A stretch of 64,000 bases of DNA, from assembly GCA_935421135.1 (NCBI GenBank), contig OW285195.1:7168701-7232700 (forward strand), written 5' to 3'. The translations under genes and the position numbers were made by a program. Numbering within the stretch: the first letter of the stretch is position 1; each line of letters begins with the position of its first letter. Shown piece after piece: positions 1 through 12,806 of this stretch. The DNA is from Bugulina stolonifera (Eukaryota; Bryozoa; Gymnolaemata; Cheilostomatida; Bugulidae). The notes under the pieces are model-generated. The model did not search any database, had not been told where the DNA came from, and saw only the letters and a list, made by a program, of their open reading frames with translations.

Positions 1-1994
1 GCCAGTGTACATATGTATATACTAATATATACAGGTCAGTGTGTATACTTGTGTATTATCATTATTATAATTATTTCATTTAGCTAGCTGCCTACAATCT
101 GTGTCTGTTTAGCTTGTATATTATTCTGCACTGTGTTGCAATATTATGTATTCATCCACTAATTGTACATCTGGCAGTGTTATAAACTCTAACTGGTATG
201 GAATGCAGCAAAATTTTCTCTAATACATTGTACAGTAGGTACATGAACTCATGTAGCTGATTTACTCCACGTATATGTATATTATATTACATCATATATT
301 ATCATATTATATTATCTACTCTACTTTATGTAATAAAATAGGACTTAATGTTATTTTTGATAAACATTTACCCGCGTACATTAAAAATCTGAAAATTTTT
401 ATTTGCATGTAATTACTTGATAGACACCGAAATTAAATTTAGACCTACATACATAGGCCTACTTGCACCTGTTTTACATATAATATGATGAAGCAAATGC
501 GGTGTAGAACAACCTAATCTTAGAATTATATTTAAAATAATAAATAATTTAGTCCAAGTTCCAATCAACTCCAAGCCTCAGTTTCAGAGGTACTCTATAC
601 TATACATAAACAAACCTTCCCGTGTAGCTTTATGTAATTTCTTCTTCCGTCTCTGCATTGTCCAATTTTACATTTAAACTTGTAATTTATATAATAATAA
701 ATGAAAGTAAATTTTCTTCACTGCCGTTGATATATTAGTTCACGTTAAAGTAACAAATACTATATTATCAGCTCCAGTAACAACACAATACAATACAAGT
801 GATGACGATGTAATTATATAGTTTTAATTGATAAACTCTCTATTCTAACCTATTGTACTGAATATAGCCTCTGCACCTAACGTGACATGAAAAGATGTGG
901 CAGTTTGAAACATTTCAAGGCAAAAATTACATTTCCTAGCCTAAGTTTAAACTACAATAAAACACTTGTTCACATTTTACCAATATACTTGGCACATTAC
1001 ATAGTACATGTACATGTGCATGTATATATAATAATTACTGTAGGCAAAAATTGTTCAAGCCAGAGACCCCCTAACTGTGTATACAGGTTTTAGACCCACA
1101 GGCTAAGATGGTGTATTTTCTATCTTATCCATCTAGTTGGTGTATATTATTGTAATTGATACAATCACTGATAGCTATACATTATAGTTATCATTTGGTG
1201 GTATTGTATGCCAATTCACCAGATAGCACCCCATAGTATATTATCATCTATTCATATATTATATTATTTGTTGTTTTTAACGAACTGCCAGCTACTAATG
1301 AGGGATGAGAAATTATAAGCTTCCCAACCACATCCTCTAGTCTCCCCCATATCACTAGATACGATAAACAGAGAGTAGATATCTTACAATGTATTGTAAT
1401 TACATTACGTTATATTATGACATCCTTGCATGTCAATTGTGTGCAATTATTCAGTTTTGTGGGAAATTTTGTTTTTTGCAACAACTTGTGAATAATAATA
1501 TATGACTGCTATTATTATGTGGGGAGATTACCGATATTCCTATCATATCGATATCTGTGTGAATTTTATCGTATGCAGAATGAACAGCTAGGCAACCATA
1601 TAGAGAGCTCCAGCCTTCCGGAATGTTCATAATATTATTGCACAATTATTGTATATTTTAAAAACTTTTCAAGTGAAGTTTTACCTCAGTTGTACAGGCC
1701 TACGTATAATAGGCTAAGTCACCCCATAAAACCATTGCAAACCCACCCCTAAGGTTTCCCCAAGTTAGCTCCCATGCGACGTAAATGGGAAGACTCGTAC
1801 CGGATGGCTGGTGCACGGCGGTATGACTTGATGAACCTACAACCCATTTGCCTTCAGCAGGCAAGTGAACTTGTTTGTACACTGCAGTTAATGACTTGAT
1901 GGGAATTGTTTGCACCATAACCATGGGAGGACAATTCCAACTTATGTCCCCCAATGACTACTAGGGAAGACTAAAGATTGTAGTGTTTCTTTAC
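1..1994. other. Non-coding sequence left of the last visible SHANK exon
   Basis: AT-rich sequence with no exon that I could support. It is probably an intron of the SHANK gene, because the exon ending at 1995 stops inside the SH3 domain in phase 1. An open stretch on the minus strand at 1700-1954 reads through a block that looks more repeat-like than coding, and it does not continue the SH3 fold. The palindrome-rich string around 1005-1025 is typical of the window. Confidence 0.5.
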
Positions 1995-4900
1995 CTGTTA
2001 CGAGATCTGCTTTAGCTAGCTTCAGGTGGCCATGTGCATCGGAGTTGTAGTCCCTTGTACAGACGAATGTCTTGCCAGGAACAGTGTTCGGTAGATGGAA
2101 GCTGGCAGCAGACTTGATCGATGCTCCTCGACTCAAACCAGAACGACTTAAAGTACATGAGTCATAGAGGCCTGAAACAGATGACTTGCTGTCAAAGGTA
2201 GAGCAGTGTGTGGGTAATGCAGTACATGGGAGTGAGTGTGTGTGCAGCAACAGTGCTTGGACAATATAGTAAATGTAGATGTACCGGTCACAAGGATTTA
2301 AATAAATATCTAAATTTTACAGTCCAACTTTCTTGCTAATGCATATTATTGATAATAATTACATATTGCAACGCTATAGATGAATAAGAAAATAACAAGA
2401 GGAGTGCAAAGTAATACGTATATTCAATGCATACATGCAAGAGGCAACTCAAGGCTATATGCCTACCCGGAGCTTCCATGACATACAATGTACATGTATC
2501 TATTGCATGTACACCTATGTTATAACAGTGTATATCCTACATACACTAGTGCATTCTGGGTATATAAACTTAGCAAAAAATACGTTTAAACTAATAAAAC
2601 AACAACTAGTGATAGGAACAGCTGATTTGTGATTACCTCCTATGGCACTTGCTAAACTTAGCCTTGACCTAGGTAAGTAAAGCCCTGGAATAAAATTTAG
2701 TAGGTTAGTATTATTTAGTAGGGTAGCCTTTCCATGACAGAAATATGCTGGACTTATCAACTACCATTAGAGGTTGTCCTTTCTCCTTATAACTTTAAGA
2801 AGTGCATAACTCCCAATTAATAGTAATATTATTATAAAAAATGGCTCATCTAATGACGAATCTATAGACCTTACGGTCATGGGTTCAAGTCCCACATGGT
2901 TCTGTCAAGGAAGGTGAGATCCATGCTGGAATGCACACCACTACAGGAAATATCCATCGCCTAATGTTTCCTATATCACACTTGTCCACTCTGCCTCTCT
3001 CTCAATTCAGAAGTTAGTGTGAAACCAAACAAGAATAAAAGATTTATGGACTACGACATAATGTGCATCACATATTACCTCACAATCTGCTACATGTTAT
3101 CCAGTGCAATGACTCACCAAGATGGCCGAGGTCCGACTTCATCATACTATCATTCCGATTAGCTCGGTTCCCGTTGAGTATTATATTGTCTACAGAGGAA
3201 AGGTTCATCACAGATGCTGATAGGTTGATACGGGGATCACTCTTAGACAGGAGTCTCATAGCCTCCAAGTTGGCGCCTGCCAGACGTCTGTTGGTATTGT
3301 ACATGGGTGATTCCTCAAACGGCACTACAATCCAGTCCAGTATCAATATGCTAAAGTGCACTTAGGTGATGCCAAACTATTTATAATAAGCAAGCTTGTA
3401 ATTTTATCGTAATCTGCATATTCCCGTGCAATATCACTTAGTTGTGATATTACACACACTGCATATAGTTACATAAATTTACATATCGAAGTCGAAGGCA
3501 TTCATATTGTTGGGTAAAATTGTTTCCTGGTACAAATAATTTCGCACAAATTAAAGTATTTTGAATAAGCTGCATATTACAATATTTCATAGAACGACCT
3601 TTCACGACCTTACAAATAATTCCCAAATAGTCTCTTCACCTTCACTGTCCATTGATTACATTTCTGTTCATAGTGAACTGATATATAACCTATAACGAAT
3701 TGACCTCACTGTAATCTAACCTAACATACTGTTGCAGTTGTACAGGGTAATTCCGATTAGCTGTATACATCATCTGTTGGATTCACATCATACGATCCAA
3801 ACAATTTTAAATTCACCATAAATATGATTTGATTCACTTGTATCTAAGTCACTTACCGACTAAGTCACTCACCATAAATATGATTTGATTCACTTGTATC
3901 TAAGTCACTTACCAACTAGAAGTCTATCATGTTTACTCAATATGTTGGCAGCCTCTTTGTGGGAGGAAATATTTGCTACGTCATACGGAGTCTGCCGAGC
4001 ATTGTTCAGGATTTTCTTGTCAGCACCTCTAACCAATAGGGTTTGAAGACAGCCGAGCTGCAGGGAATAAGTTAAATATAACAAAGTAGAACAGTCTATC
4101 GCTTCACTAACAATGTGCAGATAGTACACTTTAAAGCTCTCCTATTTCGGAATATGAGGAAGTTAAAGGACTTTGTCATTCTACTGAAATCTCATACAAT
4201 CTCACAGAATAAACAAGCCTGACTCTTTAAATATGAGAAACAGACTTTTTATACGATGAAGTCTGTATTCATAGTGCGGGCTTTCTTCTTACAATTGCAA
4301 TGCAACACGTGTGTTCACTGCATGTATAAAAAAGATAAAGGAAACCCCTTTATGAGCAACCATGTGCTTTGCTTCTACTTTTGTATCTGTTAGAAGTCAC
4401 AGTGCCAGTTACACCACACAATAGTTAGGCTCAGTACCTAACACAGCTACTATACTTTGCTAATATAATAGTGGTGTACTAGCAATATTGTGGTTGGAGT
4501 TGTCCTACCAATGACTGGTATATACACATGGAAAATTCATCTCACCTCATTGTTAAATGCACTAACATGGAGAGGGGTAGCACCTGTATGACTCTGATAG
4601 TCCAGTTCAGCCCCATAGAATATCAACATCTCTGCTACCTTGTAGTTTCCTACTTTACACGCCTACAATATACATGCACATGTCTATACGTAAACAGTAT
4701 AAATGTCTGTGTATATATATATTATTATAATCATATGCATGTCTACGATAAGTAGTATTATTATTTGTCGTAATCCTACAATGCACTATAACAGCAAGTA
4801 AAAGTTAACAGTTACCGAAACAGTTTAGATGTCATGTATAGCCTACATATAGTAACCATATAGCCCTACAAGTACATACCTACATGTACAATAGTATGTA

Positions 4901-7900
4901 TGTTTCTACAGCGTACATTGTACAAGTAACACTTAATAGGTACTTAAACATTGTAATAATTAACATACAGTGAATTTGACACAACGAAATAGTGGTAATA
5001 TTCTGTTGATGCTCTCAATTTGGGAGTTATCTTCCCCTTCCCTTTATATGAATTGTCCTATGAATCCTCATGGTGTATAATAATGAATGGGTAATAGTAA
5101 AATATTATATTGTGCCATAATTTACGAAAGACTGCAGCTTCATGCTGCCGACATAGAATAGTGTAAGGCGAGAATTTGCCAACTCCACACAGCGATTCTA
5201 TGGGAAAGCAAAAAGAGGAAAGAAAAGTCATAATTCATCAAGATTGCCAGAAGAGAACTTTATGTATGAATGAGTCATGAATAGTGGAGTAGAGTGGGGG
5301 TGGACTTGGATAATCCTAGTTGATTGTTAATCCATTCATAGTAACCACAGCAACAACTAGTTAGTTTTAAGGAGGACAGAGGAAATGTACTCAAAACATG
5401 GTATATATGACTTGTTTAATAGCATAGCCATGTCAAATGTTAGCCAGCTACATTTAAGTGTGTACTAATAATCTATTGCTTCCCCCATCATACCTCAAGC
5501 TGGTTACAAGTTTCAGTTACTGTGAGCTGGAATGTCCTCAAATTATTGAATATACTGTACTTAGTTGACCATGTGACAGTCGTGCTTGACCTCTGGTCAT
5601 TCGGTTTCCCATAACCAAAGCTGACCATGATATCTATCATACAATACTGCAGTGTACACATAGGTACCTCTGTCATGTGCAGTAGTGGAAAGAGTGATAG
5701 CCTCTGATCTAATATTCATAAGTGAGGCCTTTATATTGATGTACCCAGAGTAGACAACCCTTTACTTTTGTTTTAGCAAAGAACTAAGGCAGCATCAAAT
5801 TACTCTACCTCTGTTCCTAACCTGTATTGCTCTAGCGTGGTGTATCATCCCATCATACACTATTCTAGTTTATTACTCTTATACCTGTCTAGTGAATTAT
5901 ACGAGTGGACCAGGAAGGCAATAAGTAGACAGGTGTACCTGGTGTAGCTCTGTATTTCCCTGCTCGTCTTTAACACCTATATGTGAGTAGTCTCTAAGTA
6001 ACAGCTCTGCACACAGAGCAGGTGAGCTTCTCTTCTTACACATGTGGTATAGAGGGGTCAGTCCTTTACAGTCCTTGTAGTTAGGGCTAGCTCCTAACTC
6101 TAGCAGTGCCTGTAGACATAGTATACATGACAGGAAGTACAGGTTACTACTGTAAGGGCATATTTCCGCACTTGATGGTGACAAAATATGTAGAGGTCTT
6201 ACGAATTAAATAAAACATCATGTATTTCCATGACTCATCGGCTATGATTTAAAAAAGAAATTGTCTCAAAAGTGTTATGGTTAGACGCAGCTGATTTATA
6301 ATCGAACAGTACTGCATTGGTTTACACAACATCCATCTTTGAACTGTAAGAGAAGACAAACCTTAATAGCCTCAGCATTGCCATTAATAGCTGCGGTATG
6401 GACAGGGGTGAGAGATCTACGGTTCCTAAAGTCAATGTGAGCACCACCGCTAACCAGCTGCAAGATAAGACTCCGGCAGCGAGAAACTTTGGTGGCTATA
6501 GTCAGTGGCGTCTCTACAACAGCACTCAGTGTATTAAATACATAGTCCCATTAAATGATCCTACAAATCAACGAGAGAAATGAAGAGATACATGTGGACG
6601 TCCCTGTGTCTGACCGCTCATAGTGTTAGGGTAGGTCTACACATCCATAATTAAATCAGTATCCGAAACTGAATTAACTTGATTCAACCAATCAATACAT
6701 CAGATACAATGTGTTGATGCCCCTCCACCCAACCTCGGGGTTTCCTTACTGCGGGGTAGTGGTTCACAGTACATAGAGCTATACAGATGTTTTTTAAAAC
6801 ATGTCAAGAAAGACGTTAGTAGATGACAAACACAATATAGAAACACTGATCGACACATGCATACATACATATACGAGTATATTCCATGTAGGATACTAAT
6901 AGGTTGCTATGACAACCGATAATCTAAGGCATGAGCCTCACCTCCGCTATCAGCGTCTATATAGTTTGGATCCACTCCTTTCTCCACGAACTTGGTTACT
7001 TTGTCTGTACTGTTACTCTTAACTATCTCACAGAAGTGTTTGAGGGTGCCCTACAAGGAATAATATAGCTGTCAGTATGGGTGGTTCCAATCTTACTTCA
7101 ATCTCCCTCAATTAAGCCGCGTAGATTTAGATATGCACCGACAATAAGTTTCAACTGCAACTATGTTTGGGAGATAGACAATGGGGTTTTCTAAAAATCT
7201 TTCCAACTGTCCTTATACATGTTATGAAACATACATTTTCTAACTACATATATAACATAACTGTTGTTATTTTATAAAGTTATCATCAACAAATATATGA
7301 GCTGACAACTCCTAATTTGTGACACGCTTCCATGCAAGTGATTAGTCTTTGAAAGGGTCTCTTATAATCATAATAATCTAATGTATTATGAATACAACAA
7401 ACTACTTGATTATTGATCTAGAGATGCTGTTACCAGTGCACATCAAGCACTCATCCTCAGAACGTCACGTCACTGCCCGTCACTCACCTTATTATGCAGC
7501 TGCCTCAACTTCCTGTAGTTAAGATTAGTCAGCCTGTACACTCTTCTCTTACACTTGAACTCTACTTGACCTATCGGCCCTATAGAAATAATATATTGTA
7601 CACAATATAGCAATAGAATAACAAGAGAGCTTGTGTTTAATAGACAGATGGCTAAGACAGACTTACGGACAAATGGTCTGCCATTTTTACATAAAATACA
7701 ATATAATAATAATAAAGCCCCCTTGGTAGTTGAGCCAATGATTACAATTCAACTACAGGTTATTTGGTAGCAATGGTAGGGCTCCTGAGAATTATTTATA
7801 ATATCCAATGCATCTCTCTTACCTTCCATTGGAAGATATTAGTGGGTTAATAATTTTATGATGAATAATAAAACGAGACGCAATTTTAGAATTTATTGAT

Positions 7901-10900
7901 GATGACACTAGTCTTGACGAAAATAAATTCAAAAATCTCATTTTATTATAAAATATGATTATGGAAAAAAGTTCTCATTTCATTATATACATGTTTGTAT
8001 CTTACCCTTTGGTTTATAGTTGTCTCCCTTACCTATTAGTTTATAGTTGTCTCCCTTACCTTTTAGTTTGTAGTCATCTAAAGGTCTCTCCTCGTCTAGA
8101 AACTTGCCGGCCTTCCCTCCCTGAGGTGAGAGGTAGAACCCATAGTTTAGAGGGTCATGTAGCTGCTCCCCAAACTCCTCTAGCACCAGCCTCTTAGCTT
8201 CCCACACATTCTCATCAGGGTCAAATGTAAAACATTTCTGAAACATAGATTGTATTAAATGGTATTATTATGTGAGCAAGAGGACTTTGACTTTAAATTT
8301 CTATTTGAAAAAGTTACTATAACATACAATGTAGTGACAATGCACTCTGTATTACACACAACAGCTGGTTTAGAGAGGTAGAAGTAGCAATGTAGAAATG
8401 TTTTTTTCAAACAATTTCGGAGAAAAAATTCACCCAAAGTCATTTGAGTTCAAAACATTACGAAGTGCTGATAACTCCGGACAAGCCCAAATATGATGTT
8501 GAATTTCGTTGTTAGTACACAGTATTGTGTAACCTCTTTCTGGAACTACATGTAAGTGTGATCTACTGGACACCCTAACACTGTATGTACTGAGATCATT
8601 CCCTTCTGATAGAATGTTGTACAGTGTGTTGTCATGTAGATAGAAGTACATGGGGTACAGTGGTGTTGTCACAGGTAGTACACCCTTATGTCTCATCATA
8701 TACCCATGTAGAACCGGCAAATACAGCAAAGCATGGCATAAGGTCAGCATGTCTCGAATGTCGGTAATTCCTAATGCCAGTAATTTGTAGTCAAGATAAG
8801 CTAATTATGGTGTTATACTGACTGCTATGACTGTGTATTTACATGTATAGTCACATGTACTCATTACACGACCAAAATAGCTACGCTGATCTAAGTCTTC
8901 GATAATTCTGTCTGCCTGGCTTGCATACACCTAAGCCCTGCCACTTATACAGTTATACATCTACAGTAGGATGGATAATGAAAAGTTTTGACAGGTATTT
9001 GCAGGTGATTATTATAGTTGATGGCTGTTAGATCTACATGTACTTGTGACTAATTATCCATAGCGACCTGCTTTCACCACAGTCTGTTGCCAAAATTCAT
9101 ACTTTAGCCCATTATAAGGAATTACTCCCCCTGTTTTCATGTAGCATAACTTTATATAGTACTGTGTATCTTATTTTTATATATCTTACTTTCCACTTCT
9201 AACATGACCGCGGCAAGAACCTATAACAGACTTTGTGTGAGTGTATTATATAAGATTATGTAATTACACAAGAGGTCATGAGAGGGAACAACCTTGACAT
9301 ATAAGCAATATACAAGTAAGTCTAGAGAAAGATGAGAGAGAAGACAACTTTGATCTGGTATCTCAATGTTTGAAGGTAGAGCATTATGAACTGAGTAAAA
9401 TTAGTACAAACACCTACATGTAGCTGCAAACATATCAGTTCTGTGCTACACCCCAACCAACTGACACCCTACCCAACTGACATCCTATCCAACTAACACC
9501 CTATCCAACTGACACCCTACCCAACTGACATCCTTTCCAACTGACACCCTATCCAATTGACACCCTACCCAACTGACACCCTACCCAACTGACACCCTAC
9601 CCAACTGACACCCTACCCAACTGACATCCTATCCAACTGACACCCTATCCAACTGACACCCTACCCAACTGACATCCTATCCAACTGACACCCTATCCAA
9701 CTGACACCCTACCCAGCTGACACCCTACCCAACTGACACCCTAGCCAACTGACACCCTAACCAACTGACACCCTACCCAACTGACACCCTATCCAACTGA
9801 CACCCTATCCAATACTGACACCCTATCCAATACTGACACCCTACCCAACTGACACCCTACCCAACTGACACCCTATCCAACTGACACTCTACCCAAATGA
9901 CACCCTACCAAACTGACATCCTATCCAACTGACACCCTATCCAACTGACACCCTACCCAACTGACACCTTAGCCAACTGACACCCTACCCAACTGACACT
10001 CTACTTATCAGACACCCCCAAAGGGTGATACTCCCTCATCTTATTAGATAAACTCCGTAACTTTATGCCTATTGTGTTGCAAAGAGTGACTGTTGTTAAC
10101 TCTGTTATACCATTGTTAATGATTTCTGTCTGCTACTGGAATTAGTTTATCAGATTATTAAAGCTCTACAAATAAAACTATTACTACTAATCCTTTAATC
10201 CACAGCAATGAATCAGTGAGATTATCCCTTTGTTAATCCCTGATTGACAATCATACAGTAGGCCTACTAGTAATAGCAACTAACTTATTCACTAGGTAGG
10301 TAGGCCTACCATAAATACACAATGTACATGTACCTCTGGGACACTGTGCCCTAGACTACAGGAAGTAGTTGAAAGCTGGAAAGACAACTGAAGTGCTGTA
10401 ATACAAGTTCCTCCTTGAAAGCCACTTATACAATATTGTGTGTTATGTCTACTACTGCATGAAAGTGAACTAGTGAACTACATGTATATTATGAGGAGAA
10501 ATCCACTCGTCCATTAGAAAATAATTAAGGAAAATAGCATTTCCATTTATGTGAATTTGGATTTAATTTTTTATAACGTTCTGCTCCGGTGGTGCATTTC
10601 AATCTGTTAGATCACACAACAAATAAACAATGTTTATACATGTGTAGGTAGATTATGTCACACATCAAAGTGATAGCTGCCAAAACACACACTCATGAGA
10701 TAATATATTTGTAGTTTTATATCACCTATTATGGGATTTGTGTGACTCATAAACATATGGTCTGCACTGAGACATGTGTGATTTTTAATTTCCCTGATTC
10801 AATATACATAAAGGCCTACATGTAGAATAAGGCCTACATGTAGAATAAGGCCTACATGTAGAATAAGTATCACGCTGCATACTGATGAAATATTAGACCA

Positions 10901-12280
10901 GTAGACACATTATACATGTATGTACATGTAAATCTGGATGATATCCGCATGTATATGTAGCTATATTGGTCTATGTAATATACTATGCTGATTATTAGAC
11001 CCACAAGCAGTGGGTGTACATATTATTATAATGTACAAGTGAACCCTACAGCTCTACTTGTGTTACTGGGAATATTATGTATAACATATTGGTTTACTCC
11101 TAAATGGTGGAGGTATGCTGAATATTACCAGAAAGTGCACCAAGTGCCAATTCAATTGTATCAATGAAAGTTCAAACATGTAACATTGTACAGTAATACA
11201 CGGATAGGTGTGCAGCTACATGACACAAAATATAACACATGAATATAAGACAATTACTCAAATGCTATAGACCTGCTGTAAGGTAGGAGTATTATAATAC
11301 TACACGCGTATGGTATTATAATACTACACGCGTATGATATTATAATATTGCATATGGTATTATAAACGTATAATAAATGATATTGCTATTTGAGTTGCAT
11401 GATATACATCAGTTTATATGAATATGCACCATTGCCAAGTTTACACGGAAATGAGGAAATTTTCCTGATTCGAAGTTTTCCCACATCATATCCTACATTC
11501 AAGTGTCCTACTGCCCAGTGTCTTACTGCCCACTCCTACTGCCCAGTGTCCTACTGTCCAGTGTCCTACTGCCCAGTGTCCTACTGCCCAGTGTCCTAAG
11601 CTGTGTCGCTTACTAGGCCTATATATAATCCATTTACTGTATATATAGGCCTAATAGTATTATAATGTACAAGTATATACATGTATGAGGCCGATGTACA
11701 ATGTACATGTAGCCTGTAGCTATTCCAATGCAACCTGACTCCTTAGCTCACATAACAAAGCCAGGTAGACCTTATACCTGTACCTAAACAGCATTTCTCT
11801 TTGTTTGATTTCATGACCAAATTGTGATAATGTCGTGAGATAAGGAAATCATGGTGCCTATTGTATAGTCAACAGTTACTAAAAAACTATATTTACCAAA
11901 AATATTATTAACCTACTGAACTACTAAGTAAATATGCTACTATTTTACCCAGTTAGCAAGGGTATGGTGCAGGCCTGACGTTGGTCTACTGCTGGGTTGC
12001 ATACAGTTCGGACATAACGCATGACAATTGACACCCTTATCTACCCTACTAAAACCTACGTGAACAACCACCTTCCAACAAAAGTCTGAATATAGCTTAC
12101 CACTATGAAGTATAAGCAATTTACCTGCACATTATAGTCTGGGAAAAACACATTCACTCTGATATTCCCTTGTTCATCCTGCACTAGTGGAGTTGTCCCC
12201 TTCTCGCTGTCACTAATAATAGACATGATTATCTCCCCTGTGTCTGTACTTGTTGTCCTCTGGTCACTTGGGGATACCAT
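1995..12280 (-). CDS. SHANK: SHANK scaffold protein, 5' part (N-terminal ubiquitin-like domain, ankyrin repeats, start of SH3)
   Basis: Minus-strand exons, all GT-AG and phase-compatible: 12280-12125, 8237-8060, 7579-7488, 7050-6942, 6513-6362, 6109-5939, 4662-4546, 4057-3913, 3324-3118, 2171-1995 (1504 nt, about 501 residues). The first ATG has an in-frame TGA shortly upstream. Residues about 37-140 match the SHANK N-terminal ubiquitin-like/SPN domain (DPLNYGFYLSPQGGKAGKFL; CKRRVYRLTNLN). Next come ankyrin repeats containing STDKVTKFVEKGVDPNYID, LLELGASPNYKDCKGLTPLY and FYGAELDYQSHTGATPLH, then VVPFEESPMY, a known SHANK junction after the ankyrins. The last exon begins an SH3 domain (GKTFVCTRDY). 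In animals SHANK organises postsynaptic and junctional complexes, and the SPN domain of vertebrate SHANK binds Ras/Rap. PDZ, proline-rich and SAM parts are not in the window. The join 3118 to 2171 is in phase, but a 16-nt microexon between them cannot be excluded. Exon 2 has three possible donors. Confidence 0.9.
2860..2960 (+). repeat. tRNA-like SINE fragment
   Basis: Contains a good pol III B-box-like string, GGGTTCAAGTCCC at 2881-2893, followed by sequence of the style seen after the other tRNA-like copies in this window. No convincing A box was found, so this is a truncated or decayed copy inside a SHANK intron. It is not a functional tRNA: there is no cloverleaf. Confidence 0.4.
3815..3913 (-). 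repeat. 56-bp tandem duplication covering a SHANK splice donor
   Basis: The block at 3815-3870 repeats from 3871 to about 3913 with very few changes. Read on the minus strand, each copy carries a GGTAAGTGAC donor. The donor at 3912 is the one that continues the ankyrin exon. The second copy, about 56 nt into the intron, cannot extend the protein because reading through the first donor gives GT AAG TGA, a stop. Confidence 0.75.
8007..8060 (-). repeat. Tandem 27-nt units giving three in-frame splice donors of SHANK exon 2
   Basis: On the minus strand the exon 2 end is followed by two near-identical 27-nt units, each starting GTAAGGGAGACAACTATAAA. Donors GTAAGG, GTAAGG and GTAAGA therefore occur after positions 8060, 8033 and 8006. 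Because 27 is a multiple of three and the phase is unchanged, each step would add nine residues (style GKGDNYKLI) between the ubiquitin-like domain halves. The first donor best matches the family spacing to CKRRVY; the others are potential alternative sites. Confidence 0.8.
8430..8750 (-). other. Unidentified 106-codon open frame in SHANK intron 1
   Basis: An ORF opposite nothing else, in the intron between SHANK exons 1 and 2. Its composition is protein-like (MYFYLHDNTLYNIL; YTILCTNNEIQHHIWACPEL) rather than low complexity, and it ends in TGA. The alternation of aromatic strands with a C-terminal W loosely recalls a PH domain, but the match is too weak to name. It could be a decayed gene fragment, part of a nested gene or a transposon remnant. 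No obvious partner exons were found. Confidence 0.25.
9456..10005. repeat. 16-bp minisatellite, about 34 units
   Basis: Head-to-tail units of CCAACTGACACCCTAC with scattered C/T and other single-base changes (CCCTAC/CCCTAT, GACACC/GACATC), lying in SHANK intron 1. There are no unique spacers between units, so it is a simple minisatellite and not a CRISPR-like array. Confidence 0.9.
10811..10867. repeat. 18-bp direct repeat, three copies
   Basis: Three consecutive copies of AAGGCCTACATGTAGAAT. Each copy contains CTACATGTAG, a perfect palindrome of the kind over-represented throughout the window. Confidence 0.85.
11508..11598. repeat. 15-bp minisatellite in SHANK intron 1
   Basis: About six imperfect copies of CCTACTGCCCAGTGT. 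The unit length is a multiple of three, which is why an ORF runs through it. I see no reason to call it coding. Confidence 0.75.
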
Positions 12281-12725
12281 TAAGAACTTATACGGTCAGC
12301 TTCACTAGAAACATCTACAAGTGGAGCCAAATATGTAGTTTTACTACATAAATTATGTGTAATATAGGCGACGTGACTACCTTATGGTTGTTAGGCCTAT
12401 ATAATAACATACCTCCCAGCATGAGGTCTAAGAACACCATGTTGTTGATTTTGTGTGCTATTGTACATTTACAGTAGTTATCTCTTGTAAAGGGCATCTA
12501 TGTCGAAGCATGTATGAGCAATGTGACCTTGCCTTTCGGTGAAATGAATTACTGGGAGGGAAACCTATGAGGCTAGCAGCTAACTGATACACCGCCCTCA
12601 AACACTTATCAATTTTACTTCCCACAACAGGTAGGAAAGCAATAATCTAAAGAAATCTGAACTTGTTCTACTTTTTTGAGTGGGGAAGGCACTTCACCAA
12701 TGGCAAAGTAACTAAAGGGGCACTT

Positions 12726-12806
12726 TAAGGTTGGATGCAGGAATCGAATCTGTATCTCCTACATGGAAGTCTAGAGTCCTAACCTCCAGGCCACGGCTGA
12801 TCCCTC
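12726..12806 (-). repeat. tRNA-derived SINE head, minus strand
   Basis: Read on the minus strand this is tRNA-like: GATCAGCCGTGGCCTGGAGG gives an A-box-like segment, and GATTCGATTC (12741-12750) a B box. The opening CAGCCGTGGC is shared with the SINE at 59896, so the two probably belong to one family. Confidence 0.6.

Noticed and set aside
9456..10005. CRISPR-like array of short repeats
   Set aside because: Units are contiguous with no unique spacers; this is a eukaryotic minisatellite.
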